The notes: generated by a model from the sequence alone, not told the origin. Numbered from the stretch's first letter, positions 32,402-41,526 are shown. The stretch is 50,361 nt of DNA from DAIMZI01 sp036734025 (GCA_036734025.1 DAIMZI010000017.1:1-50361); one strand, 5' to 3'. Numbers and translations are program-made.

Positions 32402-33091
32402 ATGGTCGAGCTTGCCCTCGCCGCTATACTGTTTCTCGCTTTTCATCTTCTGCCATCGACGAGGCTGCGCCCGGCAGCGGTCTCGGCCATCGGCGAGCCA
32501 GCTTATGCCGCGGTGTTTTCGCTGATCTCGCTGGCCGGCATGATCTGGCTGTTCATGGCATTTTTCGCCGCGCCTGCCGCCGAAAAGCTGTGGTATCCCT
32601 CCAGCTTATGGATCTGGCTGCAAGCAGCGCTCATCTGGTTCTCTTTCGTGCTGATCGGCGGCGGACTGGCCGCGCCCAACCCGACCCTCATGGGCCAGGC
32701 CGGCGCGCTGAGCCGTGAAGACGCCGGCACGGGCATCTTCGCCATCACCCGCCATCCGATCATGTGGGGCATTGGTCTGTGGGCGCTTGCCCATCTGGTC
32801 AGCCAGGCGAACCTGCGCGGGCTACTGTTCTTCGGCTCGCTCGGCCTGCTGGCCATTGGCGGCGCGTGGCTTCAGGATCGGCGCAAGGCGGCCGAGGGCG
32901 GCCCGGACTGGAGCGCGTTTGCCGCCAAGACCTCCTTCGTGCCGTTTCAGGCGATCATTCAGGGGCGCAATCGCATCAGCCTGTCGCGCTTGCCTTATCG
33001 GCTGTTGATCGCGGCAACGCTCTCGTGGGCCGCTGTGCTGCATGCGCATCAGTGGCTCTTTGGCGTCTCGCCTGGATTTTTTGCCGGCTGA
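32402..33091 (+). CDS. NnrU-family membrane protein
   Basis: 229-residue inner-membrane protein with about six predicted membrane helices. The segments ITRHPIMWGIGLWALAHL and WYPSSLWIWLQAALI are NnrU signatures. NnrU was found linked to nitric oxide and nitrite respiration genes in Rhodobacter, yet the family also occurs in genomes without denitrification; its biochemistry is unknown. I start at the ATG at 32402 (MVELALAA), with GGGGAT just ahead; an in-frame ATG at 32378 adds eight residues. It lies 88 bases before lepA. Confidence 0.85.
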   Translation: MVELALAAILFLAFHLLPSTRLRPAAVSAIGEPAYAAVFSLISLAGMIWLFMAFFAAPAAEKLWYPSSLWIWLQAALIWFSFVLIGGGLAAPNPTLMGQAGALSREDAGTGIFAITRHPIMWGIGLWALAHLVSQANLRGLLFFGSLGLLAIGGAWLQDRRKAAEGGPDWSAFAAKTSFVPFQAIIQGRNRISLSRLPYRLLIAATLSWAAVLHAHQWLFGVSPGFFAG

Positions 33092-33179
33092 GCCATGGTG
33101 CATGCCCGCGCTGATCGGCCCTTCCCGTGCCGGCGTATCTCTGCTTGACGTCAACATGGGCGATGCTACATCAGCTTGT

Positions 33180-35063
33180 ATGACAGAAATTTCGGCCAAG
33201 GCCAAAACAGGCGGCGCGTCAAATCGGTCAGCGCCTACCAAAGCTCCCGAAGCGACAGCGCGCGTGCCGCTGGAGCGTATCCGCAATTTTTCCATAATCG
33301 CGCACATTGACCACGGCAAATCGACGCTTGCCGACAGGCTGATCCAGCTTTGTGGCGGGCTGAGCGCGCGCGAGATGAAGGAACAGGTTCTCGATTCCAT
33401 GGATATCGAGCGCGAGCGCGGCATCACCATCAAGGCGCAGACCGTACGCCTTGATTACACGGCCGCCGACGGGCTGACCTATCAGCTCAACCTGATGGAC
33501 ACGCCGGGCCATGTGGACTTTGCCTATGAGGTCAGCCGCTCGCTTAAGGCCTGCGAGGGCGCGCTGCTGGTGGTCGATGCCAGCCAGGGCGTGGAGGCGC
33601 AGACGCTCGCCAACGTCTATCAGGCGCTCGACCACGACCACGAGATCATACCGGTGCTCAACAAGATCGATCTGCCGGCCGCCGAGCCGGAACGCGTGCG
33701 CCAGCAGATCGAGGATGTCATCGGGCTCGATGCGTCTGATGCCATCGAGATTTCGGCCAAGACCGGGCTTGGCATCGAAAAGGTGCTGGAGGGCATTGTC
33801 AAGCGCCTGCCGTCGCCGGTGGGTAATGCCGATGCGCCGCTGAAGGCGCTGCTGGTCGATAGCTGGTATGACGCTTATCTTGGCGTGGTCGTGCTGGTGC
33901 GCGTGTTCGACGGCAGTCTGAAAAAGGGCCAGCGTATCAAGTTCTGGTCCAACGGCGCGGTGCATCCGGTGGACCGTGTGGGAGTTTTCCGCCCGACCCG
34001 TCAGCCTGTGGCCGAGCTTGGCCCGGGCGAAATCGGCTTTCTCACCGCCGCGATCAAGGAAGTGGCCGATACAAACGTCGGCGACACGATAACCGACGAG
34101 AAGCGCCCCTGTGAAAAGCCGCTGGCGGGCTACAAGGAAAGCCTGCCTGTGGTGTTCTGCGGGCTGTTCCCTGTAGATGCATCCGAATTCGAAGACCTGC
34201 GCGAAGCCATGGGCCGGCTGCGCCTGAACGATGCCAGCTTTCAGTTCGAGATGGAAAGCTCAGCCGCGCTGGGCTTCGGTTTTCGCTGCGGGTTCCTCGG
34301 CCTGCTGCATCTGGAGATTATCCGCGAACGGCTGGAGCGCGAGTTCGGCATTGATCTCATCACCACCGCGCCAAGCGTGGTCTATCGCATGCACATGACC
34401 GGCGGCGAGATGCGCGAGCTTCACAACCCCGCCGACATGCCTGATCCGGTGCACATCGAGCGGGTCGAGGAGCCATGGATCGAAGCGACCATTCTGGTGC
34501 CAGACGACTATCTCGGCGCAGTCCTCAAACTGTGCGAAGACCGGCGCGGGCGGCAGAAGAACCTGACCTATGCCGGCAACCGCGCCATGGTGGTTTACGA
34601 TCTGCCGCTCAATGAGGTGGTATTCGACTTTTACGACCGGCTCAAATCGGTATCGCGCGGCTATGCCTCGTTTGATTATCATATCACCGGCTATGAGGCT
34701 GGCGATCTGGTCAAGATGTCGGTGCTGGTGAATGCCGAGCCGGTCGATGCCCTGTCCATGATCGTGCACCGCGCCCGCGCGGAAAACCGCGGCCGGGCGA
34801 TGTGCGAAAAGCTCAAGGATCTGATCCCGCGCCATCTGTTCAAGATCCCCATTCAGGCCGCGATCGGCGGGCGGGTGATCGCGCGCGAGACCATCTCGGC
34901 GATGCGCAAGGACGTGACCGCCAAGTGCTATGGTGGCGACATCACCCGCAAGCGCAAGCTGCTCGAAAAGCAGAAGGCCGGCAAGAAGAAGATGCGCCAG
35001 TTCGGGCGGGTGGAGATCCCGCAGGATGCGTTCATCGCCGCGCTGAAGATGGACAGCGACTGA
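33180..35063 (+). CDS. lepA: Elongation factor 4 (LepA) GTPase
   Basis: 627-residue ribosomal back-translocase. GTPase motifs: AHIDHGKST (G1), the GITIKAQ region (G2), DTPGHVDF (G3) and PVLNKIDLP (G4). The C-terminal LepA domain ends with RKRKLLEKQKAGKKKMRQFG, its conserved basic tail. The ATG at 33180 gives about 35 residues (rich in Ala, Lys, Thr) before the usual LepA beginning RIRNFSII; the first ATG codons of other relatives often start close to that motif, so the lead is an extension. The longer frame beginning at 33042 is not supported. Convergent with ribF, 12 bases between stop codons. Confidence 0.96.
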   Translation: MTEISAKAKTGGASNRSAPTKAPEATARVPLERIRNFSIIAHIDHGKSTLADRLIQLCGGLSAREMKEQVLDSMDIERERGITIKAQTVRLDYTAADGLTYQLNLMDTPGHVDFAYEVSRSLKACEGALLVVDASQGVEAQTLANVYQALDHDHEIIPVLNKIDLPAAEPERVRQQIEDVIGLDASDAIEISAKTGLGIEKVLEGIVKRLPSPVGNADAPLKALLVDSWYDAYLGVVVLVRVFDGSLKKGQRIKFWSNGAVHPVDRVGVFRPTRQPVAELGPGEIGFLTAAIKEVADTNVGDTITDEKRPCEKPLAGYKESLPVVFCGLFPVDASEFEDLREAMGRLRLNDASFQFEMESSAALGFGFRCGFLGLLHLEIIRERLEREFGIDLITTAPSVVYRMHMTGGEMRELHNPADMPDPVHIERVEEPWIEATILVPDDYLGAVLKLCEDRRGRQKNLTYAGNRAMVVYDLPLNEVVFDFYDRLKSVSRGYASFDYHITGYEAGDLVKMSVLVNAEPVDALSMIVHRARAENRGRAMCEKLKDLIPRHLFKIPIQAAIGGRVIARETISAMRKDVTAKCYGGDITRKRKLLEKQKAGKKKMRQFGRVEIPQDAFIAALKMDSD

Positions 35064-35075
35064 CCGGCGCAGCCT

Positions 35076-36074
35076 TCAGCCCGCCGCGGCCAGCAGCCCG
35101 CGGCTGGCGATGGTGCGGCCCAGCGGATAGGCCAGCATGGGATCATCGCTTTCCACCGCGCTGAGGATGCGCCTGGCGTTGGCGCAATCGATCTGCATCT
35201 GATCCACCAGCGAGCCGGCACTGGAAAAGCGCGCATCGTCGCGGATATAATCAATGAATTCGACCTCCAGCGCCTGGCCATACAGATCGCCGCTGAAATC
35301 GAGCAGAAACGTCTCAAGCACCGGCGGGCCGTCATCGAAGGTGGGCCGAGTGCCCAGATAGGCCGCGCCGTGATGCACCTTGGTGCCGCGATGCACGCGC
35401 ACCGCGTAAATGCCATGGCGCAGCGGCTGGCTGTCGGCAAGCGTGATGTTGGCCGTGGGAAAGCCCAGATTGCGCCCACGTCCCGCGCCCGATCGCACCT
35501 CGCCGATCACCCGCCACCAATAGCCCAGCACATTGGCCGCGCCGCGCGGATCGCCCTCGGCCAGCAGCTCGCGCACCCGCGTCGAGGAGAAGATTTCGCC
35601 AGCGCCGCCCACCGCCTCGATGACGCTGACGCTAATGCCGACCTGTTCGCCCAGCGCCTGAAGTACGGCGGCGTTGCCCTCGCGCCCCTTGCCGAAGAAG
35701 AAATCATAGCCCACCACGACATGCGCTGCGCCAAGCCCGCCAACCAGCACCCGGTTGACGAAATCATGGGCGCTGAGCGAGGCGAAATCGCTGTCGAAAT
35801 CAATGACAAAAGCCAGATCGAGGCCGAACAGTTCCAGCAGCTTCAGCTTGCGCGCCAGCGGCGTCAATTCGAAGATGAAACGCTCGGGCTGAAAGTATTT
35901 GCGCGGATGCGGTTCAAACAGCATGACGCCGGCAGGCGATGCTTGCGCGCGCATCTCCACCGCGCGGGACAACAGTGCCTGATGGCCGCGGTGAACGCCG
36001 TCGAAATTGCCGATTGCGATGGACGCCCCGCGCCAGGGCTTGGGTACACCGTGCCAGTGGCGAAGAACCTGCAT
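35076..36074 (-). CDS. ribF: Bifunctional riboflavin kinase / FMN adenylyltransferase
   Basis: 332-residue enzyme making FMN and then FAD from riboflavin. The FAD-synthetase (cytidylyltransferase-like) half has GNFDGVHRGHQ near residue 23 and FEPHPRKYF near 55. SSTRVRELLAEGDP near 162 closes that half. The riboflavin kinase half starts near 180 and carries NLGFPTANITL and the FDFSGDLYG-like LDFSGDLYGQ stretch. I start at the ATG at 36074 (MQVLRHW); a GTG at 36086 is also possible. Its start lies 16 bases after the MaoC stop, so HAD, MaoC and RibF genes may be read together. Confidence 0.95.
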   Translation of the reverse strand: MQVLRHWHGVPKPWRGASIAIGNFDGVHRGHQALLSRAVEMRAQASPAGVMLFEPHPRKYFQPERFIFELTPLARKLKLLELFGLDLAFVIDFDSDFASLSAHDFVNRVLVGGLGAAHVVVGYDFFFGKGREGNAAVLQALGEQVGISVSVIEAVGGAGEIFSSTRVRELLAEGDPRGAANVLGYWWRVIGEVRSGAGRGRNLGFPTANITLADSQPLRHGIYAVRVHRGTKVHHGAAYLGTRPTFDDGPPVLETFLLDFSGDLYGQALEVEFIDYIRDDARFSSAGSLVDQMQIDCANARRILSAVESDDPMLAYPLGRTIASRGLLAAAG

Positions 36075-36090
36075 CTGCCTTGCCACCCGC

Positions 36091-36531
36091 CTAGACCAGA
36101 TTGCGGCTGGGCACCATCAGCACAGCTTCGCCTTCCAGAACCAGCTTTTCCTCGACGCTGCATGTGCACACCAGCACGACGCGCCGCTTGGCGGCGATGA
36201 GATCGCTCACGCGCACATGGGCGGTGAGCAGATCGCCGGGATGGACGGGCGCGCGAAAGCTCAGGCTTTGGGAGATATAGATGGCGCCGGCGCCGGGCAG
36301 CCTAGTGCCGAGCACTGTCGAGATGAAGCTTGCCGTCAGCAGGCCATGAACGATCCGGCTCTTGAAGATGGTGCGCGCGGCGTAGTCCTCATCCAGATGA
36401 ACCGGGTTGGTATCACCGGACAGCCGGGCGAAAGTCTCGACATCCTCGCCGCTTATCATGCGGCTGTAGCTCGCTTCCATTCCCAGATGCAAATCCTCGA
36501 AAAAATGGGACTTGGGATGATGTTCGCTCAT
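36091..36531 (-). CDS. MaoC-like (R)-hydratase / dehydratase
   Basis: 146-residue single hot-dog domain protein of the MaoC family. The hydratase motif appears as FARLSGDTNPVHLDEDYA (Asp and His catalytic). It should add water across a trans-2-enoyl-CoA (R-specific, as in PhaJ), linking beta-oxidation to polyester or other pathways; the exact thioester is unknown. SQSLSFRAPVHPGDLL near residue 95 completes the fold. I start at the ATG at 36531 (MSEHHPK); a GTG 9 bases earlier is the alternative. Upstream is an AT-rich, T-run-containing stretch that probably holds its promoter. Confidence 0.88.
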   Translation of the reverse strand: MSEHHPKSHFFEDLHLGMEASYSRMISGEDVETFARLSGDTNPVHLDEDYAARTIFKSRIVHGLLTASFISTVLGTRLPGAGAIYISQSLSFRAPVHPGDLLTAHVRVSDLIAAKRRVVLVCTCSVEEKLVLEGEAVLMVPSRNLV

Positions 36532-36610
36532 CGGCCGCACCGCCTTTTTGCTTTTGGCGCAATAAAAAAATCAATCACCAAAAAAACTGTTTTCGCACCG
36601 CACCATAATG

Positions 36611-36626
36611 CAGCCAGCCAGCCAGC
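36611..36626. repeat. (CAGC)4 tetranucleotide repeat in AT-rich intergenic DNA
   Basis: Four CAGC units in a row at 36611-36626, next to a markedly AT-rich 70-base stretch (36541-36610, with runs of A of six and seven). The repeat lies upstream of the MaoC gene, 80 bases from its start and outside coding sequence. Short tandem tetranucleotides can change in copy number and shift promoter spacing; four units is at the low end for that. Confidence 0.5.
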
Positions 36627-36647
36627 GCAACGCCGCGCGCCTTGTGC

Positions 36648-37523
36648 CTACCAGTTCAGCCGCTTCATCGCGGCTTTTGGACGGAAGCTCAGTCCGGCAA
36701 ACAAGGCCGATATGACTGCGGGATCAAGCGGGACATCATCGCCCATGGAGGAGACATGCAGCCCGCTGGCGACGAACAGCGCGTCATAGCCGCGCGCAGC
36801 GGCCCCCGCCATGTCGGTCTTCATCCCGTCGCCGATCGCCAGTATGTCGGTGCGCCGGGGCGCTGCGCCGCGCAGCGCCTGAACGCGTGCCTGCGCCAGA
36901 TCATATATCGGCGGATGGGGCTTGCCCGTGTAGGCGACCTCTCCGCCAAGCTGCTCATAGGCCGCCGCCAGCGCGCCGGCGCAATAGATCAGCCGGTTGC
37001 CGCGCTCGACCATCAGATCGGGGTTGGCGCAGATCATCGGCAGGCCCTTCTCCTTGAGGCTCGCGAGCAGTTCGGTGTAGTCATCGGGGGTCTGGGTCTC
37101 ATCATCGAACAGCCCGGTGCACAGCACAAGCTCGGCGTCCGCGGGACCGACCAGATGGACATCGAGCCCATCGAGAATGGGCCGGTCGCGCTCCGGCCCG
37201 AGCAGGAAGACCCGCTCGCCCCCGCGACGGCTAAGCAGCGCCTGACAGACATCGCCCGATGTCACAATGCCATCATAGCAATCGCGCGGCACCCCGATCT
37301 GATCGAGCTGCAGAGCCACACCCGCCCCAGGCCGCGGCGAGTTGGAAATCAGCATGAGCGTGCCACCGCCCGCCCGGTGAGCCCGACAGGCGTGCGCGGC
37401 GCTGGCAAACGGGCTGAGCCCGTCATGCATCACGCCCCAGACATCGCACAGCCAGACGGGATAATGGGCGCTGAGCGCCTCGGCATGGTCGAGAATCGGG
37501 ATGGATCGCATGTCTTCTTTCAT
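36648..37523 (-). CDS. HAD-superfamily sugar/nucleotide phosphatase (TIGR01459-type)
   Basis: 291-residue HAD-IIA phosphatase related to NagD and phosphoglycolate phosphatase. The nucleophile motif is CDVWGVMHDG (two Asp-type positions, second replaced as usual in this branch by Trp-Gly), motif II is LMLISNSPR, and the C-terminal motif is AIGDGMKTDMAGA. The cap domain lies between about residues 80 and 190. Length is normal. ATG 37523 and ATG 37511 are both possible; AAAGAAG sits 2-3 bases before the latter's codon. The substrate is unknown. Divergent from truA. Confidence 0.85.
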   Translation of the reverse strand: MKEDMRSIPILDHAEALSAHYPVWLCDVWGVMHDGLSPFASAAHACRAHRAGGGTLMLISNSPRPGAGVALQLDQIGVPRDCYDGIVTSGDVCQALLSRRGGERVFLLGPERDRPILDGLDVHLVGPADAELVLCTGLFDDETQTPDDYTELLASLKEKGLPMICANPDLMVERGNRLIYCAGALAAAYEQLGGEVAYTGKPHPPIYDLAQARVQALRGAAPRRTDILAIGDGMKTDMAGAAARGYDALFVASGLHVSSMGDDVPLDPAVISALFAGLSFRPKAAMKRLNW

Positions 37524-37660
37524 GCCGCTTGCCATACAGGCGCCCGGCCCTGCCCGCAACCCCGACCATTGCGGCATGATTGCGCCCTGGTGCACATGTG
37601 AACATGACTTGGCCTGCGCGTCACTCTATCCTGCAAACGACAACAGCCCTCATCCCGCCA

Positions 37661-38434
37661 ATGCCACGATACAAGATAACCCTCGAATATGACGGTACCG
37701 CCTATGCCGGCTGGCAGATGCAGGCCAATGCGCCGTCCGTTCAGGAACATGTTGGCCTCGCGGTGTTGCGCCTTTGCGGCCAAGAGGTGAGCATTCGCGG
37801 CGCCGGGCGCACCGATGCCGGCGTGCATGCTCGCGGGCAGGTGGCGCATTTCGATTTGGCGCGCGAGTGGCCGGCCGAGCGTCTGCTCGATGCGCTCAAC
37901 CATCACTTGCGCCCCGAACCGATCGCGGTCTTGAATTGCGCGCAGGTCAGCGAGGATTTTGACGCGCGCTTTTCCGCCACCGCCCGGCATTATCATTATC
38001 TTATCCAGGTGCGGCGTGCACCGCTGGCGCTGGAGCGCAACCGGGTCTGGCGGGTGCCGCGCGCGCTCGATATTGGCGCTATGGCGGATGCAGCGCGCAT
38101 ATTGGAGGGCCGTCACGATTTCACCACCTTCCGCTCGGCCCATTGCCAGGCCAGGTGTCCGATCAAGACGCTCGACCGGCTGAGCGTCGATACCCGCGAG
38201 GGCCTGATCATCATCGCTGCCAGCGCGCGCTCGTTCATGCACAATCAGGTCCGCTCTATGGTCGGCAGCCTGAAGCTTGTTGGCGAGGGCAAATGGACGG
38301 CGGAGGACATGCGCGCGGCGCTGCATGCGCGCGACCGCGCCGCGTGTGCCCCCGTCGCGCCGGCATGCGGGCTGTATCTGATGGCGGTCGATTATCCGGC
38401 GGATGCCGGCTCGCGGCGCCAGGACGGGGCTTGA
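37661..38434 (+). CDS. truA: tRNA pseudouridine(38-40) synthase
   Basis: 257-residue enzyme that isomerises uridine at positions 38-40 of the tRNA anticodon stem-loop. The catalytic Asp52 lies in GRTDAGVHA. YKITLEYDGTAYAGWQ at the N-terminus, FDARFSATARHYHYLI near residue 103 and FMHNQVRSMVGSL near 190 are the family's other signatures. I start at the ATG at 37661, which gives the standard N-terminus; no ribosome site is evident and the transcript may begin close to the codon. Convergent with mscL. Confidence 0.95.
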   Translation: MPRYKITLEYDGTAYAGWQMQANAPSVQEHVGLAVLRLCGQEVSIRGAGRTDAGVHARGQVAHFDLAREWPAERLLDALNHHLRPEPIAVLNCAQVSEDFDARFSATARHYHYLIQVRRAPLALERNRVWRVPRALDIGAMADAARILEGRHDFTTFRSAHCQARCPIKTLDRLSVDTREGLIIIAASARSFMHNQVRSMVGSLKLVGEGKWTAEDMRAALHARDRAACAPVAPACGLYLMAVDYPADAGSRRQDGA

Positions 38435-38534
38435 AGCGCATTCAATGAAATACCGAACTGGCGGCCGTGCCAGCCGTCACACAGCTTTGCATTTTAAGCG
38501 CGAAGTGGCGCGCAGCGCGGCTGCGATCGCGTCA

Positions 38535-39014
38535 TCAAGTCTGTGGCGGTTTGCGCCCGCGAGACGCCGGAGGCCCGGCCTGAGCCGCCAGCAGGTCACG
38601 GATCTGGGTCAGCAGCTTCACATCCTCGGGCGGAGCGGCGGGTGCGGCCGGCTCTTCCCTGCGCAGCCGGTTCACCTGCTTGACCACTAGAAACAGCGCC
38701 AGCCCGACGATCACCAGATTGATGATTGCGTTGATGAACGCGCCATAGGCAATTACGGCATGGCCGGCACTGCGCGCTTCCTCGATCGTGGCGAACGAGG
38801 CGGACGCCTCGCCGGTGACACTTGCCGTGGTAGCGGTCAGATCAATGAAATAATTGGAAAAATCGACGCCGCCCAGGAGATAGCCTATCGGCGGCATCAG
38901 CAGATCATTGACGAGCGAATTGACGACCGTGGTGAAGGCCGCGCCGATGATGATGCCCACAGCCAGCTCGAAGGCATTGCCCTTAATGACGAAATCCCGA
39001 AATTCCGTGAGCAT
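38535..39014 (-). CDS. mscL: Large-conductance mechanosensitive channel
   Basis: 159-residue pentameric inner-membrane channel that opens under membrane tension to release osmolytes. N-terminal helix MLTEFRDFVIKGNAFELAVGIIIGAAFTTVV (first part of TM1) is diagnostic; TM2 is AYGAFINAIINLVIVGLALF near residue 90-110; the basic cluster KQVNRLRREE and C-terminal bundle follow. The C-terminal tail is longer than the E. coli one and rich in Ala and Pro. AGGGGTGG lies 6 bases before the ATG. The 100-base gap to the truA stop has no clear terminator. Confidence 0.96.
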   Translation of the reverse strand: MLTEFRDFVIKGNAFELAVGIIIGAAFTTVVNSLVNDLLMPPIGYLLGGVDFSNYFIDLTATTASVTGEASASFATIEEARSAGHAVIAYGAFINAIINLVIVGLALFLVVKQVNRLRREEPAAPAAPPEDVKLLTQIRDLLAAQAGPPASRGRKPPQT

Positions 39015-39113
39015 GTGCCACCCCTTTTAAGCCTCGATTATCCGCAAGATCATGGTCATGCGAGCTGCCTCAATCAGGGATCAAGCGTCCTGACCGTTTG
39101 TCGGCGTGCCAGT

Positions 39114-40607
39114 TCAGTTCGTCGGCACGGGCACGGGATGGGTGATCACCAGATCGGACGGAAAACTGCGCAAGAAACTACGAAACTCCTTGTCCTGACG
39201 CAAGATGACACCTGCCGATTCGATCAGGAGATCAACACTCTTTTCGGGAAGCTGAAAGCTTGTCGGTATCTGGTCGAGCTGGGTGCGGATGGCCTCGTCT
39301 GGCATCTTGTCGAAGGCGACGCGCACGATATGAAAGCTCAGCTCGTCGCACCGCCACGCGCTCGCAGTGCCGCGCAGCCGTTCGACCTGACCGGCCGACA
39401 GCGAACAGCGATAGTCCACGAGGTCGCGCCGCCAGCGCTCCATGATCGTCTCGAAATAATCGTAGGCACCGCGGATATTGGCATCGATCGCGGTGTCGGA
39501 GACCGCGAGGATCAGATTGTCCACCCCCGGCCCTTCGGCCGTGCGCGCCCAGTCGCCGCCGGGCGGACGGCCGCTGTCGACAATCACGAACAGCATCCGT
39601 TGCACACGCACGGCCTGAGCAGGGCTCAGCGGTTCATAGGGCGCGGAAGCCGCAAGCTTGGCGAGCACGAGCCCGGTCAGGCCCAAATTGTCGGTGAGCC
39701 CGCCATCGAGCAGCTTCAGGAAGCGGACATCATCGTTTGCTCGGTAGCGCTGAACCGCGTCGGCCTGTGCACGCAGCAGGGCCGGCGCCTCGGGATCGCT
39801 GAGTGTGCGCTCCACCCATGCCGGCACCTGAGGGCTGCAATCTGGCGCAAAATTCTTCAACACGACCGGCGCGAAGGCCAGAGGAACCGCGGCTGAAGCC
39901 GCCACGGCTTCGGACAGCGGCAATTTCGACAGATCGCTGCAAATGGCGTCGAAAGTGGACTGATTGAACACGAACGGCGTGCGATTGTAGATATCGGAGG
40001 CATTGACCCAGAGGACCGGCTTGTCGGGGCCGCGTATGTCGGCATAGGTGGCCTTGCGAAACAGATTTTCATCGAGCCATTCCTGCAAGCCCGAACGGTC
40101 GTTCACGCCGCCGATGCTGGCGCGCAGCACATTCTCGATCGACAGGTTGGTGCGCAGCGAGGCTTCGACATTGGCAAGCAGGAAGCGGGCGCGGAAATCA
40201 CTCATCATGCCGGCGCCGCGCAGCGCGAAATAGGCCGCCGTGACCGACCCGCCCGAGACGCCGGAAACGAAATCGACCTGCTCGATCAGCTTTGACGTGC
40301 GAGAGCCGGAGACGATCTGGGTGCGCGCCAGTTCTGCCAGCACGCCATAGGAAAAGGCCGCCGCGCGCGTGCCGCCGCCCGAAAAGCTGAGGCCGATGAT
40401 GGTCTGGCCGAAAGCCACATTGGCTTTTTCATCGCCCTGCGTCGAGCCGGCCAAGGCCTGGTTGATCGGCGCATTGTCGAGCCCTGTGCCACAGGCAGAA
40501 AGGCCCGCCACACCGCACATGGCGAGGCCGAGCAGTGCATTGCGCCACAAAAGCCTTCGTTGAGCGCGCACGCGCCTTGCGCCGGAGGGCATGCGATCCC
40601 CGATCAT
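39114..40607 (-). CDS. Patatin-like phospholipase lipoprotein
   Basis: 497-residue secreted acyl hydrolase. A basic start and hydrophobic helix run into the lipobox LSAC, so the protein is anchored by a lipid. The oxyanion-loop motif FSGGGTRAAAF precedes the nucleophile elbow GVSGGS (Ser118 from this start) and LLDGGLTDNLG (Asp301) completes the Ser-Asp dyad. A long C-terminal part of about 170 residues has no assigned domain. ATG 40607 is taken; GTG 40616 is the alternative and neither has a good ribosome site. It follows the small protein gene at 40661 by 53 bases and may share its transcript. Substrate: probably membrane phospholipid (inference). Confidence 0.88.
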   Translation of the reverse strand: MIGDRMPSGARRVRAQRRLLWRNALLGLAMCGVAGLSACGTGLDNAPINQALAGSTQGDEKANVAFGQTIIGLSFSGGGTRAAAFSYGVLAELARTQIVSGSRTSKLIEQVDFVSGVSGGSVTAAYFALRGAGMMSDFRARFLLANVEASLRTNLSIENVLRASIGGVNDRSGLQEWLDENLFRKATYADIRGPDKPVLWVNASDIYNRTPFVFNQSTFDAICSDLSKLPLSEAVAASAAVPLAFAPVVLKNFAPDCSPQVPAWVERTLSDPEAPALLRAQADAVQRYRANDDVRFLKLLDGGLTDNLGLTGLVLAKLAASAPYEPLSPAQAVRVQRMLFVIVDSGRPPGGDWARTAEGPGVDNLILAVSDTAIDANIRGAYDYFETIMERWRRDLVDYRCSLSAGQVERLRGTASAWRCDELSFHIVRVAFDKMPDEAIRTQLDQIPTSFQLPEKSVDLLIESAGVILRQDKEFRSFLRSFPSDLVITHPVPVPTN

Positions 40608-40660
40608 GATCTGCACGTGTGTTCTTCCCGTTCACCGGCGGGCGCGCCCGCTTCCAAGTC

Positions 40661-41326
40661 TCAACAGTCGTTCAGGCCAGATCCGAGACACTTGATGGTC
40701 TTGCGCGCTGCACTGTCCAGCGCCGTGCCGGCGTCGCTCACCGCGTCGCGCACTGTCTCGCCAATCGTGCGTGCTGCTTTGCCTGTGGTTTCAGCGGCCT
40801 TGTCCAGCGCCTGTTCGGTGCGCTCGGCGCTTTGCTTCGTCAGACCGACCAGCGTATCGGGCGGGACGTCGGCCTCGGCTGCGGGCGCATCCGGTTCGCG
40901 GGCGGGGGGCTGCTGAGCGTCTGCGAGCGGCGCCGAAGGCGGCAGGCTTTCATTCGCATCATCGGCATACCGGCGCAACTCGCCGTTGCAGACCGTGTCC
41001 TGGCGCGCAACCGCACATGTGGAATGGGCGTCTTCACCAGCGATCCGCGAGGCGCAGACGAACCCTGCCCTGCGCGCATCTGCCGCACCTTCGAGGATGC
41101 AGCGGTAGCTGCGCTCGGGTTGAAGGCAACGCACACACACTTCCGCGCTCGCGGGCGCGGCTGGCGAGCTTGCCGTTTCGCCTTGTGCCTGAGCCATGTC
41201 TTGTGCCTGAGCCATGTCGAGCGGCACCATTGTGATGAGTACGGCAACAATCAGCCACATCTGGAATGACCCGTTCTTCGCGACGATGCGGGCACCCACG
41301 GCACCCCGATCGTCATTTGTTTCCAT
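40661..41326 (-). CDS. Secreted Cys-containing protein with coiled-coil tail
   Basis: 221-residue protein, function not recognised. A membrane-spanning signal segment (residues 22-40, MWLIVAVLITMVPLDMA) is preceded by about 20 polar residues; MAQAQ occurs twice in a row right after it. The central part has several cysteines (CVRCLQPERSYRCI and later VCASRI, TCAVA, TVCNG), so disulfides are likely outside the cytoplasm. Residues 150-210 form an Ala-rich heptad-like helix (AERTEQALDKAAETTGKAA). It ends with Cys. The codon start is ATG 41326. It precedes the patatin gene in the same direction. Confidence 0.6.
   Translation of the reverse strand: METNDDRGAVGARIVAKNGSFQMWLIVAVLITMVPLDMAQAQDMAQAQGETASSPAAPASAEVCVRCLQPERSYRCILEGAADARRAGFVCASRIAGEDAHSTCAVARQDTVCNGELRRYADDANESLPPSAPLADAQQPPAREPDAPAAEADVPPDTLVGLTKQSAERTEQALDKAAETTGKAARTIGETVRDAVSDAGTALDSAARKTIKCLGSGLNDC
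41182..41217 (-). repeat. 18-base in-frame tandem duplication in the secreted protein gene
   Basis: CTTGTGCCTGAGCCATGT occurs twice, end to end (41182-41199 and 41200-41217). On the coding strand it duplicates the six residues DMAQAQ at the signal-peptide cleavage region of the gene at 40661-41326. The copies are identical, suggesting a recent event. Confidence 0.85.
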
Positions 41327-41526
41327 TTAACGCTAGGCCGCTGGTAGGGCGAATTTGTGGGCATGATGCCGCTGAACGCGGTTTTACGTTGCGCGGGTGG
41401 GCCGATTAAGGTTCTCTGTGCCCACGTTAACTTATCTTCGCGCGGATCAAGGCGATTCGCATCTCAGCAGGCTCTAATCGGGAAGGGGCAGCCGGCTCGA
41501 TGGCTCGGCTGTCACAATGCTGAAAC

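Noticed and set aside
41489..41511. Hairpin CAGCCG/CGGCTG before the LpxH-like gene
   Set aside because: Only six pairs, no T-run and within 20 bases of the start codon; not distinguishable from chance in GC-rich DNA.
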